Positions 46,304 through 57,451 of a stretch of DNA of 64,000 nt are shown in pieces. The DNA is taken from the NCBI RefSeq assembly GCF_963678975.1, contig NC_089274.1:27219053-27283052 (forward strand). The letters run 5' to 3'. How positions within the stretch are numbered: position 1 is the stretch's first letter; each line of letters opens with the position of its first letter. The translations under genes and the position numbers were made by a program. Below the pieces are notes generated by a model, which was not told the origin of the DNA, searched no databases, and worked only from the letters and a program-made list of their open reading frames with translations. Source of the stretch: Dysidea avara. Taxonomy: Eukaryota; Porifera; Demospongiae; Dictyoceratida; Dysideidae.

Positions 46304-46732
46304 CAGCTGTTTTGTAATCAAAAAGATATGCGTAAGGAACGGAATTATTCTTCTTGGCCCTTTTCTTCACTGATAACATGAATCATTGCATGTTTATAGT
46401 TTTAGCAATTCCATCACCTGAACACCCAATTTGTACGTTAGTCGCACCGCTTGAAGTTTCTTAGTTTACTAGAGTGGTATATCCCCAGTATATGGAACAG
46501 TTAATTGTTTGTTATTTTAGTGGTTTTTCAGTAAACCCGCATTCACTAATATTTTACTGTGTGTTTAAAACATAGTAAAACAATTATGTTCCATATACTT
46601 AAAAGTACTGACATTTTACTATCAGTATAACTGGGTACAACTACAGTAAAGTAGCTTAACAAATTAGTAAACTAAGAACCTTCAAGCGGTGTCGGTGTCC
46701 CATGCTGTGAAATATCAATATAATCATCCATA
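46304..46732 (-). CDS. Candidate small split gene (two exons), low confidence
   Basis: Exon-like piece A, minus strand from about 46725 down to 46683, has a good acceptor (TTTTTGCTAG at its upstream side) and encodes MDDYIDISQHGTPTPLEG. Piece B, 46369-46304, has acceptor GTTATCAG and donor GTAAATTG and encodes VKKRAKKNNSVPYAYLFDYK. Both join in phase 1. The 3' end of piece A lies in the inverted repeat of a TIR element at 46445-46691, so the element may supply or have destroyed the splice site. I do not recognise the protein, and no continuation was found. Confidence 0.25.
46445..46691. mobile_element. TIR element (CACCGCTTGAAG ends)
   Basis: CACCGCTTGAAGTTTCTTAG + TTTACTA at the left mirrors TAGTAAA + CTAAGAACCTTCAAGCGGTG at the right. 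The inner TATGGAACA / TGTTCCATA phrases also pair. Confidence 0.82.
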
Positions 46733-46999
46733 TCTCCTAGCAAAAAGAAACACTGGGTCAAGTCAAACTTCACCTCTGGGTGTGCAACTTCACAGCCGCA
46801 AGAAAGTTTTGTCCAAATGTGTAAAAATAAAAATGCTGAACTTTCAATTAACTTTTCCTTGTTTTCCAACATCATGTCACATATACAAATGCATCTATAT
46901 CTGGGCAAAATGTACATCTTTGAGAACAGTTTAGGTTGGCATGCATTACTGGTCATGGGTAACATTTTTAGCATCAATTTAAGCTAAATAGCTAAATTA

Positions 47000-49180
47000 A
47001 AAACTGAATCTTACAGATTTTGGGGGTTGTCCCCTAGAGATGATTTCAAGTTTATATAAACTTAAACCATATACCGCAACTGAGCACATCAGTTATGCTG
47101 CATCATCTGTTATAACAGCTTTAGTATTGCACTGTTACATAACTGAATGAACAATTGTAGCCCCCTTCATTACCATTCATAGTTATAAAGTTTTGCAACA
47201 CCCCTGTTAGCTAACAGCCCTTTAAATCTACCCCCAATAGTTAATGCAAAACATTACACATACATCTAATATTATTTAAATACTCTAATAGAACAGTCAA
47301 GAATCCATGTGAAATTATAATCATACAGCATCTAGTATGAAAGTAAAGTACTTCACTACAAAAGTACTTACTGTTGTTTCAAGTCCATAATTATAGTGAA
47401 GCGAGAACTACTGCAGTATACTGTTATAGCCGATATGTAATATAGCTAGTCTAATTGCTTGTTATTAGGAGTGTTTATATTCCAATGAATATACTGACAT
47501 TAATATTACTGTGTTCAAGTTACATTAATATTAATACCCTTCACTGAACTGTGACCTACGTACAGGTTTGCTGCATTTGCTAACACATACTGAAAACTTA
47601 ATGCTTCCATCTACTGCTACACGTCTTGAGAAATAAGTCCAGATCTGTTAATCAATATTGGCAGTGCATGGCTGTTTGTATAGAGGAAAAATGATGTACT
47701 GGTACATTTCTTGAAAGTGTTTAAATTTGAAGCATCATGTGGTTCACTGCCACAGATTACCATGTACAGTCAATAATTACTTGTAGGAAAATTAGAGCTC
47801 TAACCAAAGTACAACTTTTGGGTGAACACTTTCTGCTGACATCTTACTTAAGTATTACATAACATACTATACACACCAGTCTTAGTTACATACATAGTAT
47901 CATTGCCTTGTATATAGGCCTGAGTCAAATATGTTCAAAATCGTGCCCAAAATGCTGTCAGAAATTTCCCCAGATTTTCACCACTTATTATGCTCTTCAG
48001 TGTTCCCATTATGTTTGCATTATGCTACTAGGTTAATAATATTTCTTACAATAATTTTGGAACATTTTAATCCGTGAGTGCTCTATTAGAGTATTTCACT
48101 ACGAAGTGACTGTTCTATTAGAGAGTATCGATCTAAGTAACTATGTAAAATGCTCTGTTGCAGTTTCCACTGGCTGCTCTATTAGGGTAGAGTATATTGA
48201 TGTGCTTTTATGGAATTAAGCTCCATAATTTGAAATATCCACCTAATATGCCATCATATTTTTATTATGCTGGCATATCTGACACAGGCCTAATACTATA
48301 CAAGTAAATGTTAGTCCTGGACTGCATGTTTCAGGAGGATCATGCATACACTGATCAAGTCACCACTAGAGATTCTTCTGCATTCTATAGAGTCCAAAGC
48401 TTTACTGATACTCTAGCCTTCTGGCTTAGCAACTACAATAATAGAAGCTATACCCATTACCATTTACATAAATCTAGGAGTGTGGTTGTTAGAAATAAGG
48501 ACAAGATGAGTACAAAAATAACAAACAATATACATATGGGTGTGGACTCTTCAAAATGGAAACTCCGCACTGGCATGAGCCATGGTGTGTTTCCAAGCTA
48601 AGAAAACAGTAGTTAAATGAATAATTATGAGGCTTGTACTCAGAGTTTATAGCAGTATTTTAGCTTTGTTTTCCACTTACGAAAATTTATTTCAATTTTT
48701 CAATGCATGAAAAAGGTGGGTCACTTATATAGGTATCAAAATACACAGAGCTTTGTCATCAATGATGCCATGCAGTTGCCCTTTCACACTATCCTTACAA
48801 CTAGATCATGTACATACTATTAATTTTATGACCTGAATATCCTTAATTCACTGAAGTATTGACCATGACTGTTCTAACATAATCAGACTGCAGTAAACTA
48901 CATCTCTTGAAAAAAATAGTTTTAAATCTGGTATTTTCAGATGCAAAGAACTGAGTGATGGTATATAATAAATATAGTAATTAATCAAGTTTGCCTTTCA
49001 TAACTTTTTTTTACTATCAGTTCCCTGGAGGCTGGCACCAGCACTAGAGTACATATTTTTCCATAGCTTAACAGTTTTTGGCATGCATGGATGCTACTTA
49101 TAAAATAAGCCAGCAGCTAAAATGAGTTAATTGTTAAACAAACAAGTATAAGAAAAAATTAGAAATTTTACATTTGAGTA
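47000..49180. other. No gene recognised
   Basis: AT-rich sequence with three copies of the CTATTAGAGTA motif at 48078-48195. A 97-codon plus-strand frame at 48308-48601 (MLVLDCMFQEDHAYTDQ...) is the longest here, but I cannot name it and see no flanking splice or poly(A) context. Confidence 0.35.
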
Positions 49181-49532
49181 GGGATCAAAGAAATAAAAAG
49201 TAATGAAACAAGAGAGGTTATACACTTGCAGCTATACTATAGTGGACATTTAATCCTTACTTCAGTAATGGCTTTATTTACATGCTATATAGGGACTTCT
49301 TTATCTATGCATGCAGTTAGGGGTCCTTTATCTATGGGTCTAGGGGTCCTTTATTAATGCACGCAATTATAAATGTCATGCCACAACCCTGGAACAATAC
49401 AGGTAAATTCTAGTGTAAAGTTCTCCAGTACAGCATGGGGCAAAGAATTTTGTCTAATCCCTTCCTCCTAAATATCTTACCTGCCTATAAAATCATTTTG
49501 AACTGCCATTGTCCCAGGGGTCGCACCAGACC

Positions 49533-49850
49533 ACAAGGGTCTGGTGACATGCTACATACAAATTAAAGTCTTGGCTGTGACACATAGCTGCAACTGAGGA
49601 ATTCATTGGTTTTTTAGAACACCTCACATGTCAGTTATTCCCATACTTTCGCATGACTAGAATTCACTTTTATCCTTATTGCTGTCTTCTTTACTAATCA
49701 CATTTTATCATATTCTAAGCAGAGTTCCATCATTGATGTAAACCACAAAAAATATGTAATATGTATGTAGCTAATGTCATGTACCTGATAAGCCTTGCAT
49801 TACAGCCAGCATTTCTATTGCGTGTCACCAGACCCTTGTAGTCAGGGGTG
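49533..49850. mobile_element. Probable TIR element related to TCACCAGACCCT-type elements
   Basis: CACCAGACCACAAGGGTCTGGTGACATG at the left (itself a hairpin) mirrors GTGTCACCAGACCCTTGTAG at the right. The core TCACCAGACCCT also occurs inside the elements at 55366-55751 and 60236-60503. Confidence 0.5.
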
Positions 49851-50159
49851 AGTCTAGGCATGGGAATTGTGTAGATTCCAATTCCCCATGTGTGTGTGTG
49901 TGTGGGAGGGGGGTGAGGAACAATTTGTAGAAGTAGATGATCCTATTGGGATGGTCATTAATATGTGGGGAAAAGATCACTATTATACTCAAGTCAGCAG
50001 CACAGTGGAACTGGTCTTGGTGTCCACCTTAGTAAACCACCAATTTGCAGCTACTGCACAACAGGAAATTTACCAGAAGAAAAGGCTGACTGAGTGACTG
50101 TCCCTCTCTGTCAGATATGCATTCCTGCTGCTGTAAAGAAATAATGAAATTTATGGCCC

Positions 50160-50560
50160 ACTTTATAGGTGCTACCCTGAGATTCACAGTAACGGGCCGC
50201 CCACAGAGTGGGACAACTGGGGAATTTTTCCCCGGGTCCCAGCCTGAAAGGGGACCCAGAAGGTGGCCCCTTGAATACCTGTTTAAAAGTTCGATATACT
50301 CTAATAGAGCAGTCAGATATAGATACCCTAATAAAGCAGTCACAGTATTCTTCAGAGAAGCAGTGTAGCAAACTTATAAATAAAGAGATATAGTTGGTGA
50401 GGGTCTTTGTCAGCATGTAATGACCTTTTTTTTCTTTTTTTGGTCTTCAACTTACAGCTTGGGTGGAACCTCCTTGCCCCTGGGGCCCAGCTTTAACTCT
50501 TTTCCCTGGGCCCCTTGATTTCTCTGGGCAGCCCTGGATTCACTCACTTATAAGCCAGCA
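50160..50560. repeat. Dispersed repeat with CTCTAATAGAGCAGTCA copies
   Basis: A GC-richer segment around GGGCCGCCCACAG and CCCCGGGTCCCAGCC, then two copies of the CTAATAGAGCAGTCA motif, then a part homologous to 27340-27560 on the other strand. No TIR was found. Confidence 0.5.
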
Positions 50561-50696
50561 ACACAACTATTGTTACCTCCCATCTGGCCTTCTACTATCC
50601 TAGAACTATAGTCTCATGTCCATACCTTCTTTTGAATGTGAATTGAATTTGAAATTAAACTCCTACATTCGGCATAGCCATTCTTCCATATAGGAA

Positions 50697-50810
50697 TATA
50701 CACATACATACATACATACATACATACATACATACATACATACATACATACATACATACATACATACATACATACATACATACATACATACATACATACA
50801 TACATACATT
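50697..50810. repeat. (CATA)n microsatellite at LINE 3' tail
   Basis: Near-perfect tetranucleotide repeat of about 28 units. It lies directly beyond the 3' end of the minus-strand LINE at 50841-51835, so on that strand it is the (TATG)n tail. Confidence 0.9.
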
Positions 50811-50840
50811 ACATATTAAAAAAAAGAAAACAACATGAAC

Positions 50841-51835
50841 TTAAGTTTTATAATCAGTAAGTAAATGGTGATGTAAAATGGAAGTAAATTCTTGATAGTT
50901 ATTGATAAATAAATTGTTAGGTAACTGATTCCACCATTTAATTGCTTGAATTTTAAAATATCGTTGCATAGTTTTTAAATGACATCTTTCAGTATTTGCA
51001 TAAGTTGTGTGGTGCTGTGTGTTATGATTATGAAGTAAACCAAATAAGATAGGAGGATTTAGAGGAATAACATTGTCCTGAGAATAATGATAGTGGTGCA
51101 TACATAGCACATGAGACAGCGATAACGAAAATGATTTTTAATTGGTAGCCATGATAGGTTGTTGTGATACTTAGATACATGATCATATACTTACATGAAG
51201 AGTAAACTATACATATGCCCCAGTTCTGCAGGTGCTGCAATCTATCTGCTAGATTCTGTGTGAGTGGTGGTCCCCACACACTGGGAGTGCACAATCTCGA
51301 TGTGATATCACAAGAGAGTTAATAAGCATTTTGATGATGGAAGTTGAAAGTGATTTTCTAGTAGAGTTAATCTGGAATACGTATAAGACATTTTTTATGT
51401 ACTCGAGATATCTGATCTCTCCAGTTGTTATCAAACACAATTCCTAAATATTTTTGATTGTTAACTTCTTGTAAAATATCATCATCAACAGAAAACACTG
51501 GATGTAATTCATCATCAATGACAGATTTAGTTTGGCACATCATACTAGACTTCTTTACATTCATCTTACTTTCTGAAATCCAACATGATAGCAAATTAAT
51601 TCTCACACATTTGCCTTTGAACATCTGAATAATTGATACCAGAACAAATTATAGCTGTATCATCAGCAAATTGCAGGAGATTACCATGTTTAACTTATAA
51701 AGACATTTCATTCATGTACAATATAAACAAAAGGGGTCCTAAGGCACTTCCTTGAGGTATACCACCTTTAAATAATCCTCAATCAGAGTACTTTCCATTA
51801 AACTTTACACGTTGAAAGTGTTCACTTAAAAAAAA
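50841..51835 (-). mobile_element. Decayed LINE: reverse transcriptase C-terminal half
   Basis: On the minus strand, in several frames: a GIPQGSALGPLLFILYMN segment at about 51770-51715, FADDTAIICSG (the RT catalytic FADD box) at about 51685-51650, YLGIVFDNNWRDQISRVHKK in the frame 51624-51367, and the tail phrase AIKWWNQLPNNLFI in 51110-50841. Frame changes between these show the copy is inactive. The order and wording are those of CR1/Jockey-type non-LTR elements. It is 5'-truncated and ends in a (TATG)n tail. Confidence 0.82.
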
Positions 51836-52204
51836 ACAGTGACGACATCACATAGCTACTGAGGTGCTTTTTTCACAAGAAGATAAAAGCGGTCTGGGCA
51901 CAAGACTTCCTAGGGTCACTCTCACGTGCCTTTGTCACATGACCAAGATGCTATTCTTCGCATGGTGCTTACAGTCGATTTCAGGTTGCTTGTGAATGCA
52001 GCTGAACAATTCACACATGTGATTTTCGAATGTGATCATATGAATGCTTATACGTACAGTGCTTGAATAACTATCTCAGCGTGTCCCTAGCATTGTCTAA
52101 CCATCTAAGAAGGTGAATAATGTAGTTGTGTTGTTAAAAGGAGCTTGGTTGAAAGGAAACAGCTCACGTGTTTGAGCAATTACGTGTGTGAATTGTTCAT
52201 TTCA

Positions 52205-52735
52205 TAATAACAAAAGTTGCCCCTAGCAATCTGAATTTTACAATATTTGTAGGGGTATATGTCTATAGTAACATCTCCAAATTTTAAAAGGATAGCATGT
52301 AGGTCATGAGATATGACATTTTAAAGTTTGTCTTTTTTCCATACATTGTCTATGAGAGGGGGCAACAGTGCCCCTTCTAGATAATGTGTGGGAAAACAAC
52401 AAATTCAATTAATGTAATTTCTCAATTTAACATGATTTGTAGGCATGAATTTCACAATTAACCTCTCCAAATTTTAACTTGAAATGATAGAGCATATAGA
52501 TCATGAGATAATTATGACATTTTGAAATTTGTGGTTTTCCCATACATTATCCATGTGATTGTTCAGAAGGGGCAACTGTTACCCCCCTCCCATAGATGTA
52601 TGGAAAAACTGCAATCTTTAAAATGTCATATCTCATGCATGACCTATATATGCTATCCTTTTAAAAATTGGAGCATTTACTTTTGACATTTACACTACTG
52701 ACAATATAAAATCCAGGTTGCTATGGGCAACAGTT
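52205..52735. mobile_element. Long imperfect inverted repeat (TIR element)
   Basis: AAAAGTTGCCCCTAGCAA at the left mirrors TTGCTATGGGCAACAGTTT at the right. Internally GGTCATGAGATATGACATTT and AAATGTCATATCTCATGCATGACC mirror each other, as do CCATACATTGTCTATGAG and CATAGATGTATGG. Confidence 0.75.
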
Positions 52736-53880
52736 TCAGAGGCTCCAACTCTCATGCCTTTTGGCATGATTCTCACGATTTGGCCTTCAATCTCATACTC
52801 TCACGCCCAACATTTGTATTCTCACACCTACAATTTCTTCCTCACTCCCAGGATTTTCTATGACTGGCTATGCTTCCTGAGGTTTAATTTACTTGACGTT
52901 TATATAGTGACTCAAAACTTAGCAACGTGCGGGGGTGTGCCGATGCTTCAGTAGTCATATGACCTCTTATTTAAATTTTCCTTTTAGACATTCACAATGA
53001 CTGAGAAGAGTTGATATAAGGACAGCAAACAGTGTACTGGAACTTTGAAAGGTCACTTGGAATCCAGGTGGGATATAAATTGTAAAGTTCAGTGATTCTG
53101 CTGCTACAAGATCGTGCAAGATAGCTACACTGTGTGGACACCAGGTAGTTGAACTGGCAAGACATCTCATAGGTACACAAGATGATCATTAAAAGTGTAG
53201 TCCAGTTGATCACGTGAACCAGTTACAGTTGTCATGGTAATCATTATGAATTGCCACAATCATAATGTGTAGCTAGTACACACACCTTGCAGTTATTAAT
53301 ATTGTACACTTAATTGTAGCCACTAGTATGTAACTGTATGTGCAAACACTTTCAAATATAACTAGCACAAGGAGGCCATGCTATTATAATGTCATGAAAT
53401 CCTGAAGTGTTGGCTATAATATAACTTTGGTGAATTGCATGCTTGCAGCAGAAGGACTGCATCCCTTTGTGAAAAATCTCACTTCCAAGAAAGATCCAAG
53501 GTTGGAGCCTCTGCGGTGTAAAATTCCTTATGAAATTCATCCACAATGACATCACGAGCACAAGATGGCTGCGTTATTTGGTTATTTGGGGGACTATTAA
53601 TGTACAGGCGCCTATGGAGAAATTGTTTTGATTGATCATATTTCACTCGCGAAGAAAGATACCAATCAGTAGCCAACAGGTTGTTGTTGTTATTATCTAC
53701 TTTACCAGTTAGGCACTGAAGGGTGTACGGGTATAATGTAACAAAAACTGTTGCAAACAAGCGTTATCTCGAAAAATTTTCCACCATGCGATACAAATCA
53801 TTTGTGTTGTCTTGTACTCATACCTGTTGCTTAGAGCTCGATATCTAATAAATCTTTACCCTTTGCTACACAATAATTAT
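52736..53880. other. No gene recognised
   Basis: Begins with TCTCA-rich phrases (about 52740-52850) like those inside the element at 17874-18674. A minus-strand frame of 93 codons (53760-53479) has no motif I can name. ACAATGACATCACGAGCACAAGATGGCTGCG (about 53541-53571) resembles the putative promoter at 54011-54040. Confidence 0.35.
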
Positions 53881-53884
53881 TTCA

Positions 53885-53995
53885 TAAACAATATTAAGAT
53901 TCAGCAAGTTCCACAAGCCAAGTACTTGGGAGTTCATATTGACAAAACACTTTCTTGAAACTTCCACGTTAATTTTGTATACAACAAAGCAAAAT
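53885..53995 (+). mobile_element. Tiny LINE reverse transcriptase fragment
   Basis: The plus strand encodes QVPQAKYLGVHIDKTLS then a stop, then NFHVN. This matches the KYLGV.ID..LSW..H phrase of non-LTR RT proteins; the conserved Trp codon is now a stop. Only about 35 codons survive. Confidence 0.65.
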
Positions 53996-54010
53996 TTAAT
54001 GGACCTTATC

Positions 54011-54040
54011 CGCATTGACGTCACGATATAAAAATGGCGG
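54011..54040. promoter_or_regulatory. Possible promoter: CRE palindrome, TATA-like box
   Basis: TGACGTCA (a full CRE/ATF palindrome) at 54016-54023 is followed by ATATAAAA at 54025-54032 and AATGGCGGCG. The spacing is tight and no downstream gene is established, so this may be chance. Confidence 0.25.
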
Positions 54041-54245
54041 CGTTAGTGTGGGGAGTTTGTACAGGCAACCATTGAGAGGGTTTGTATTTCGCCATGAACA
54101 GTGTGAAGAATTCAAGAGAAAGTTCAGGTAAGGTATTTTATTTATTGTCCGATGTAGAAAGGGCCATTTTCGTACTAAATAAGAGTTCTAAGGATGGTTT
54201 TTTAAAAGATGGTTCTCGTGAGGCTTCTCCGAAGGGTTGTAAACG

Positions 54246-54965
54246 CTAGGCAGACCAACTTATTTCCTTACACAATCTGCTTAAAGGTTGTTGGGTAGTG
54301 CGAAAATGCGTAGTAGTGCGATAGCATGCCGGCCCAAGTCGTGTTTCTTGTTGACCCGTCGGCAGTGCGGCGGCGAGGTAACGTGTTTTGTTCAGGCTCT
54401 TATACATATACATGTATTCATGATAACAGTTTGTAGCTCTTAATAGAGATGGTCGGTGATTTAGCAAAATTTTATGTTGAATGTTGACAGATTCTACCTT
54501 GCTGTCCACCTGGAGTNNNNNNNNNNNNNNNNNNNNNNNNNNNNNNNNNNNNNNNNNNNNNNNNNNNNNNNNNNNNNNNNNNNNNNNNNNNNNNNNNNNN
54601 NNNNNNNNNNNNNNNNNNNNNNNNNNNNNNNNNNNNNNNNNNNNNNNNNNNNNNNNNNNNNNNNNNNNNNNNNNNNNNNNNNNNNNNNNNNNNNNNNNNN
54701 NNNNNNNNNNNNNNNNCACTTTAGACATCCACTCCCTAGCTCCTTGTTCACAATTCCTTATTGTTCTTAGTAACCCCTCTTTATTACGCAGATCCTGAAG
54801 GAAATGGCCCGGGTCTCTTTTGTCCGTAACACGTGCCGTAAAATTTCGAGTAAAGCATCCCTCAAAATACTTATTTACTGTAATGGATTTTACTGACGAT
54901 ATCCGAGACGCGCTTCTTTCTCCAGACAGTGGCCACCATCTACATCCAGTTACAAGTCCAGCCAT
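54246..54965 (-). pseudogene. Left copy of duplicated gene, interrupted by assembly gap
   Basis: From ATG at 54965 the minus strand encodes MAGLVTGCRWWPLSG..., NKYFEGCFTRNFTARVTDKR, NKEGLLRTIRNCEQGAREWM, up to the 200-N gap at 54517-54716. It is clearly homologous to the right copy at 55144. Here GAREWMSKV is continuous, giving the unoccupied version of the element insertion seen in the right copy. Sequence after the gap (LQVDSKVESVNIQHKILLNH...) shows no similarity to the right copy, so the reading across the gap is meaningless and the copy may be truncated. Confidence 0.6.
54517..54716. other. Assembly gap (200 N)
   Basis: A run of exactly 200 N, a placeholder size. It lies inside one arm of an inverted duplication, a typical place for assemblers to break. 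Confidence 0.99.
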
Positions 54966-55143
54966 GGAGAAAACACGGATCGTTTATAAAAATGCTGATG
55001 CTGTCAAATATCAAAAACCGTAAACTTACACGTACTAAACTGGTTTATCTGATTTGAAAAACTGTTTTACCAGTTTACACATCACGTGACCAGCACAACA
55101 AGTTGACAGCACAGCAGTTTTATAAGCAACCTATTTTTTCTCC

Positions 55144-57009
55144 ATGGCTGGACTTGTAGCTGGATGCAGATGGTGGCCACCGTCTGGAAAAAGAAGCGCG
55201 TCTCGGATATTAAGATCATCGTCAGTAAATAAGTATTTTGAAGGATGTTTTACTCGAAATTTTACGGCACGTGTTACGGACAAAAGAGACCCGAGCCATT
55301 TCCTTCAGGATCTGCGTAATAAAGAGGGGTTACTAAGAACAATAAGGAATTGTGAACAAGGAGCTTAGTCTGGCGTAGCCGACCCGCACGCGTAACGCGA
55401 GGGCCTGGTGACAGCCGCATTCAGTACCTGTGCCAGCCTTACGAAAAACTGGTGCGTCCAATCAGATCTCTTAGTGACCAATTAACAACATTCTATGATG
55501 TTATTCCGATTTGGTTACTGATTATGGCGAGCTTCTTATGTCTTTTCTACAACCAGCACAAATGTAAGGGTTTGTAGAGGAAATAGGCGTCATTCAAGTG
55601 CAAGTACAGTAGCTGCCGCGCTCTGTTACCTAAAATTGTCCAAGTGTTTCGCGCGTATTTTCAAATTTAATTGCATTCCATCTGCACAGGTACTGAATGC
55701 GGCTGTCACCAGACCCTCGCGCTACGCGCGCGAGTCGGCTACGCCAGACTACAAGGAGCTAGGGAGTGGATGTCTAAAGTGATAGAATGTGACCATGCAG
55801 CTCCTTCCATTTATGGTAACCTACAGACGGAGAACACGTCCCAAAGAGCAGTGCAGCCGTACGTTTGTGTCGAATTACCTTTTGTTTCCACTAATATTAG
55901 GCCTGATGTTTCAGTAGTCAGCACGTCATCCCAGCCAAATGACCTAAAACGTTTCATTTTTTTTTGTGGAAATAGTATATCCTCGTCCGGGGACAATGAC
56001 AAAAGCTTAACAGATAGCCTCAGGAAACTTTATTTAGACTTGCTGATCCAACTGATCCATGTCAGAAGCTACAACAAGGGAACTATGTCTGTAAGTGGGC
56101 TTCTTGTTCCATCTAACACTATACAGTCTAGAGTGGTGCTAACTTGGAATCCGTATATATATTTGAAATTGTAGCATCCAAGGAATTTCTCACCGTGGAC
56201 AATGTAAAGGCCAGACTACGTACTGTCATTGCAGATCAATACCACAATGTTTGTGGGGGTGAGGCAGCCACTAACGTCACTAAATATTTTGCAACCATGT
56301 TGGAACAAAGTGACCTTGAAAAACATTTATAAACATGCGATTCAGTTCACTCTACTGCATGCCTTCATTGTATTCTATCATTTTTGCATCTGCAGACAAG
56401 GTGTACAAAGCTCCTCCTGTGGACCATAATCTCAATGAATTCTTTAGACTAATACCAGCTGACAAAAATGCTGTAGAGAGAATCAAAAGAACACTATTTC
56501 CGCTAAGCCCTATCTTCAAGTTTTTTTCGTTTCCTTTCCTGGATGGTCCTTTAAGTGTTAGTGAAATCCGACAGTGTTTCTTTAATTTTGCACAATCAGT
56601 ATATGAAGCAATTGAAGAGCTCCACTCAGTAGTTCAGTATGGCCATCTCGACATCAGAACACCGAATATCTGTTTCAAAAGAAGTGAAGGCTCTTCCAGC
56701 CCATACATGGCTGTACTGATTGATGTGGACCATGCTGGTCGAAGGCTACCTGTAAATTTCAACTCTATTATGTTTGATGCATGTTTTGACTCAGTAGATA
56801 AATATGATTGGAGACAGTTCGCCATAATGTTGGCAAGAATACTTGATGACAACATGGAAAATTACCATGAAGAGGAGCCATTTTTTCCTGCAGACGAATT
56901 TGGTGATACACTCCAATCTGCTTTTCATAATGGTGAACCACCAGACATTACCAAATATGTTCCATTGAATTCTGAGCTATCACTTTCCGAAGTATTGAAT
57001 ATGGCATAA
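55144..57009 (+). CDS. Protein-kinase-like gene (HLDIRTPN motif), split by a mobile element
   Basis: Model: 55144-55365, [element 55366-55751 plus duplicated 9 bp], 55761-56090, 56183-56309, 56396-57009. Phases agree, giving 430 aa without the insert. The N-terminal part (MAGLVAGCRWWPPSG) matches the left copy. The C-terminal domain has YGHLDIRTPNICF with catalytic-type His310, Asp312 and Asn317 (HxDxxxxN), then LIDVDHAG with a DVD (336-338) in the place of DFG, so it looks like a divergent kinase of the FunK1/Crinkler-associated type. That family placement is from memory. I cannot find the N-lobe lysine with confidence. With the insert in place, translation stops at the element's first bases (TAG at 55366), so the gene is broken unless the insert is spliced out. 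A second start downstream is conceivable. Confidence 0.6.
55366..55751. mobile_element. 386-bp TIR element with 9-bp target duplication (MULE-like)
   Basis: Starts TAGTCTGGCGTAGCCGAC and ends GTCGGCTACGCCAGACTA. It is flanked by the direct repeat CAAGGAGCT (55357-55365 and 55752-55760). TIRs extend inward through GCGAGGG.CTGGTGACAGCCG / CGGCTGTCACCAGACCCTCGC and ATTCAGTACCTGTG. A 9-bp duplication with long TIRs fits Mutator-like MITEs. The homologous position in the left gene copy has a single uninterrupted CAAGGAGCT. Confidence 0.93.
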
Positions 57010-57450
57010 AAACAAGCAAAATTTTAATTTACATGAATATTTCCATGCATAACATTATGTTGCTCTTATTATTGTTGTTTCATGTGTGATTAGAAATTGT
57101 TTGTGTTTGCTGTACTCTCCTAAATATTTTAAACTGCATGTCTGTTCAGTAATCGTAATCATACTAACTGGAACCTGAATGAAGGAGACAATGAATGAGC
57201 TGCAACGCATGTTCGTGCCTTACAATTTTAGAGCCAACAAATGCATGTGCATAATATATAATGATGTTTACTGACCGTGGACACATCAAGTAGAGCCAAT
57301 TTGGTATAATCTCAATACAGTAAACATGTAAAAATGTTAACATTGCTATGGACAGAGGCAGGATTTATGTTTCAAGGGGAGGGCCCACATGCTCCTAGGT
57401 CACCTGTATTTGGCTACCCTAATAGAATAGTCACTTTAAAAAATCAATAG
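57010..57450. other. 3' flank of kinase-like gene
   Basis: AT-rich and probably includes the 3' UTR. A copy of CCCTAATAGAATAGTCAC is at 57418-57435. Nothing else is recognised. Confidence 0.35.
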
Positions 57451-57451
57451 G

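Noticed and set aside
46672-46977. Full 101-codon minus frame as a gene
   Set aside because: The upstream part shows no motif and precedes a good acceptor at about 46733. Only the short downstream piece is kept as a candidate exon.
50614-50805. Frame of repeated Met-Tyr-Val-Cys
   Set aside because: Translation of the (CATA)n microsatellite.
54246-54965. 239-codon frame running through the N gap
   Set aside because: The middle is assembly placeholder and the part after it has no similarity to the paralogue. Only the first ~85 codons are supported.
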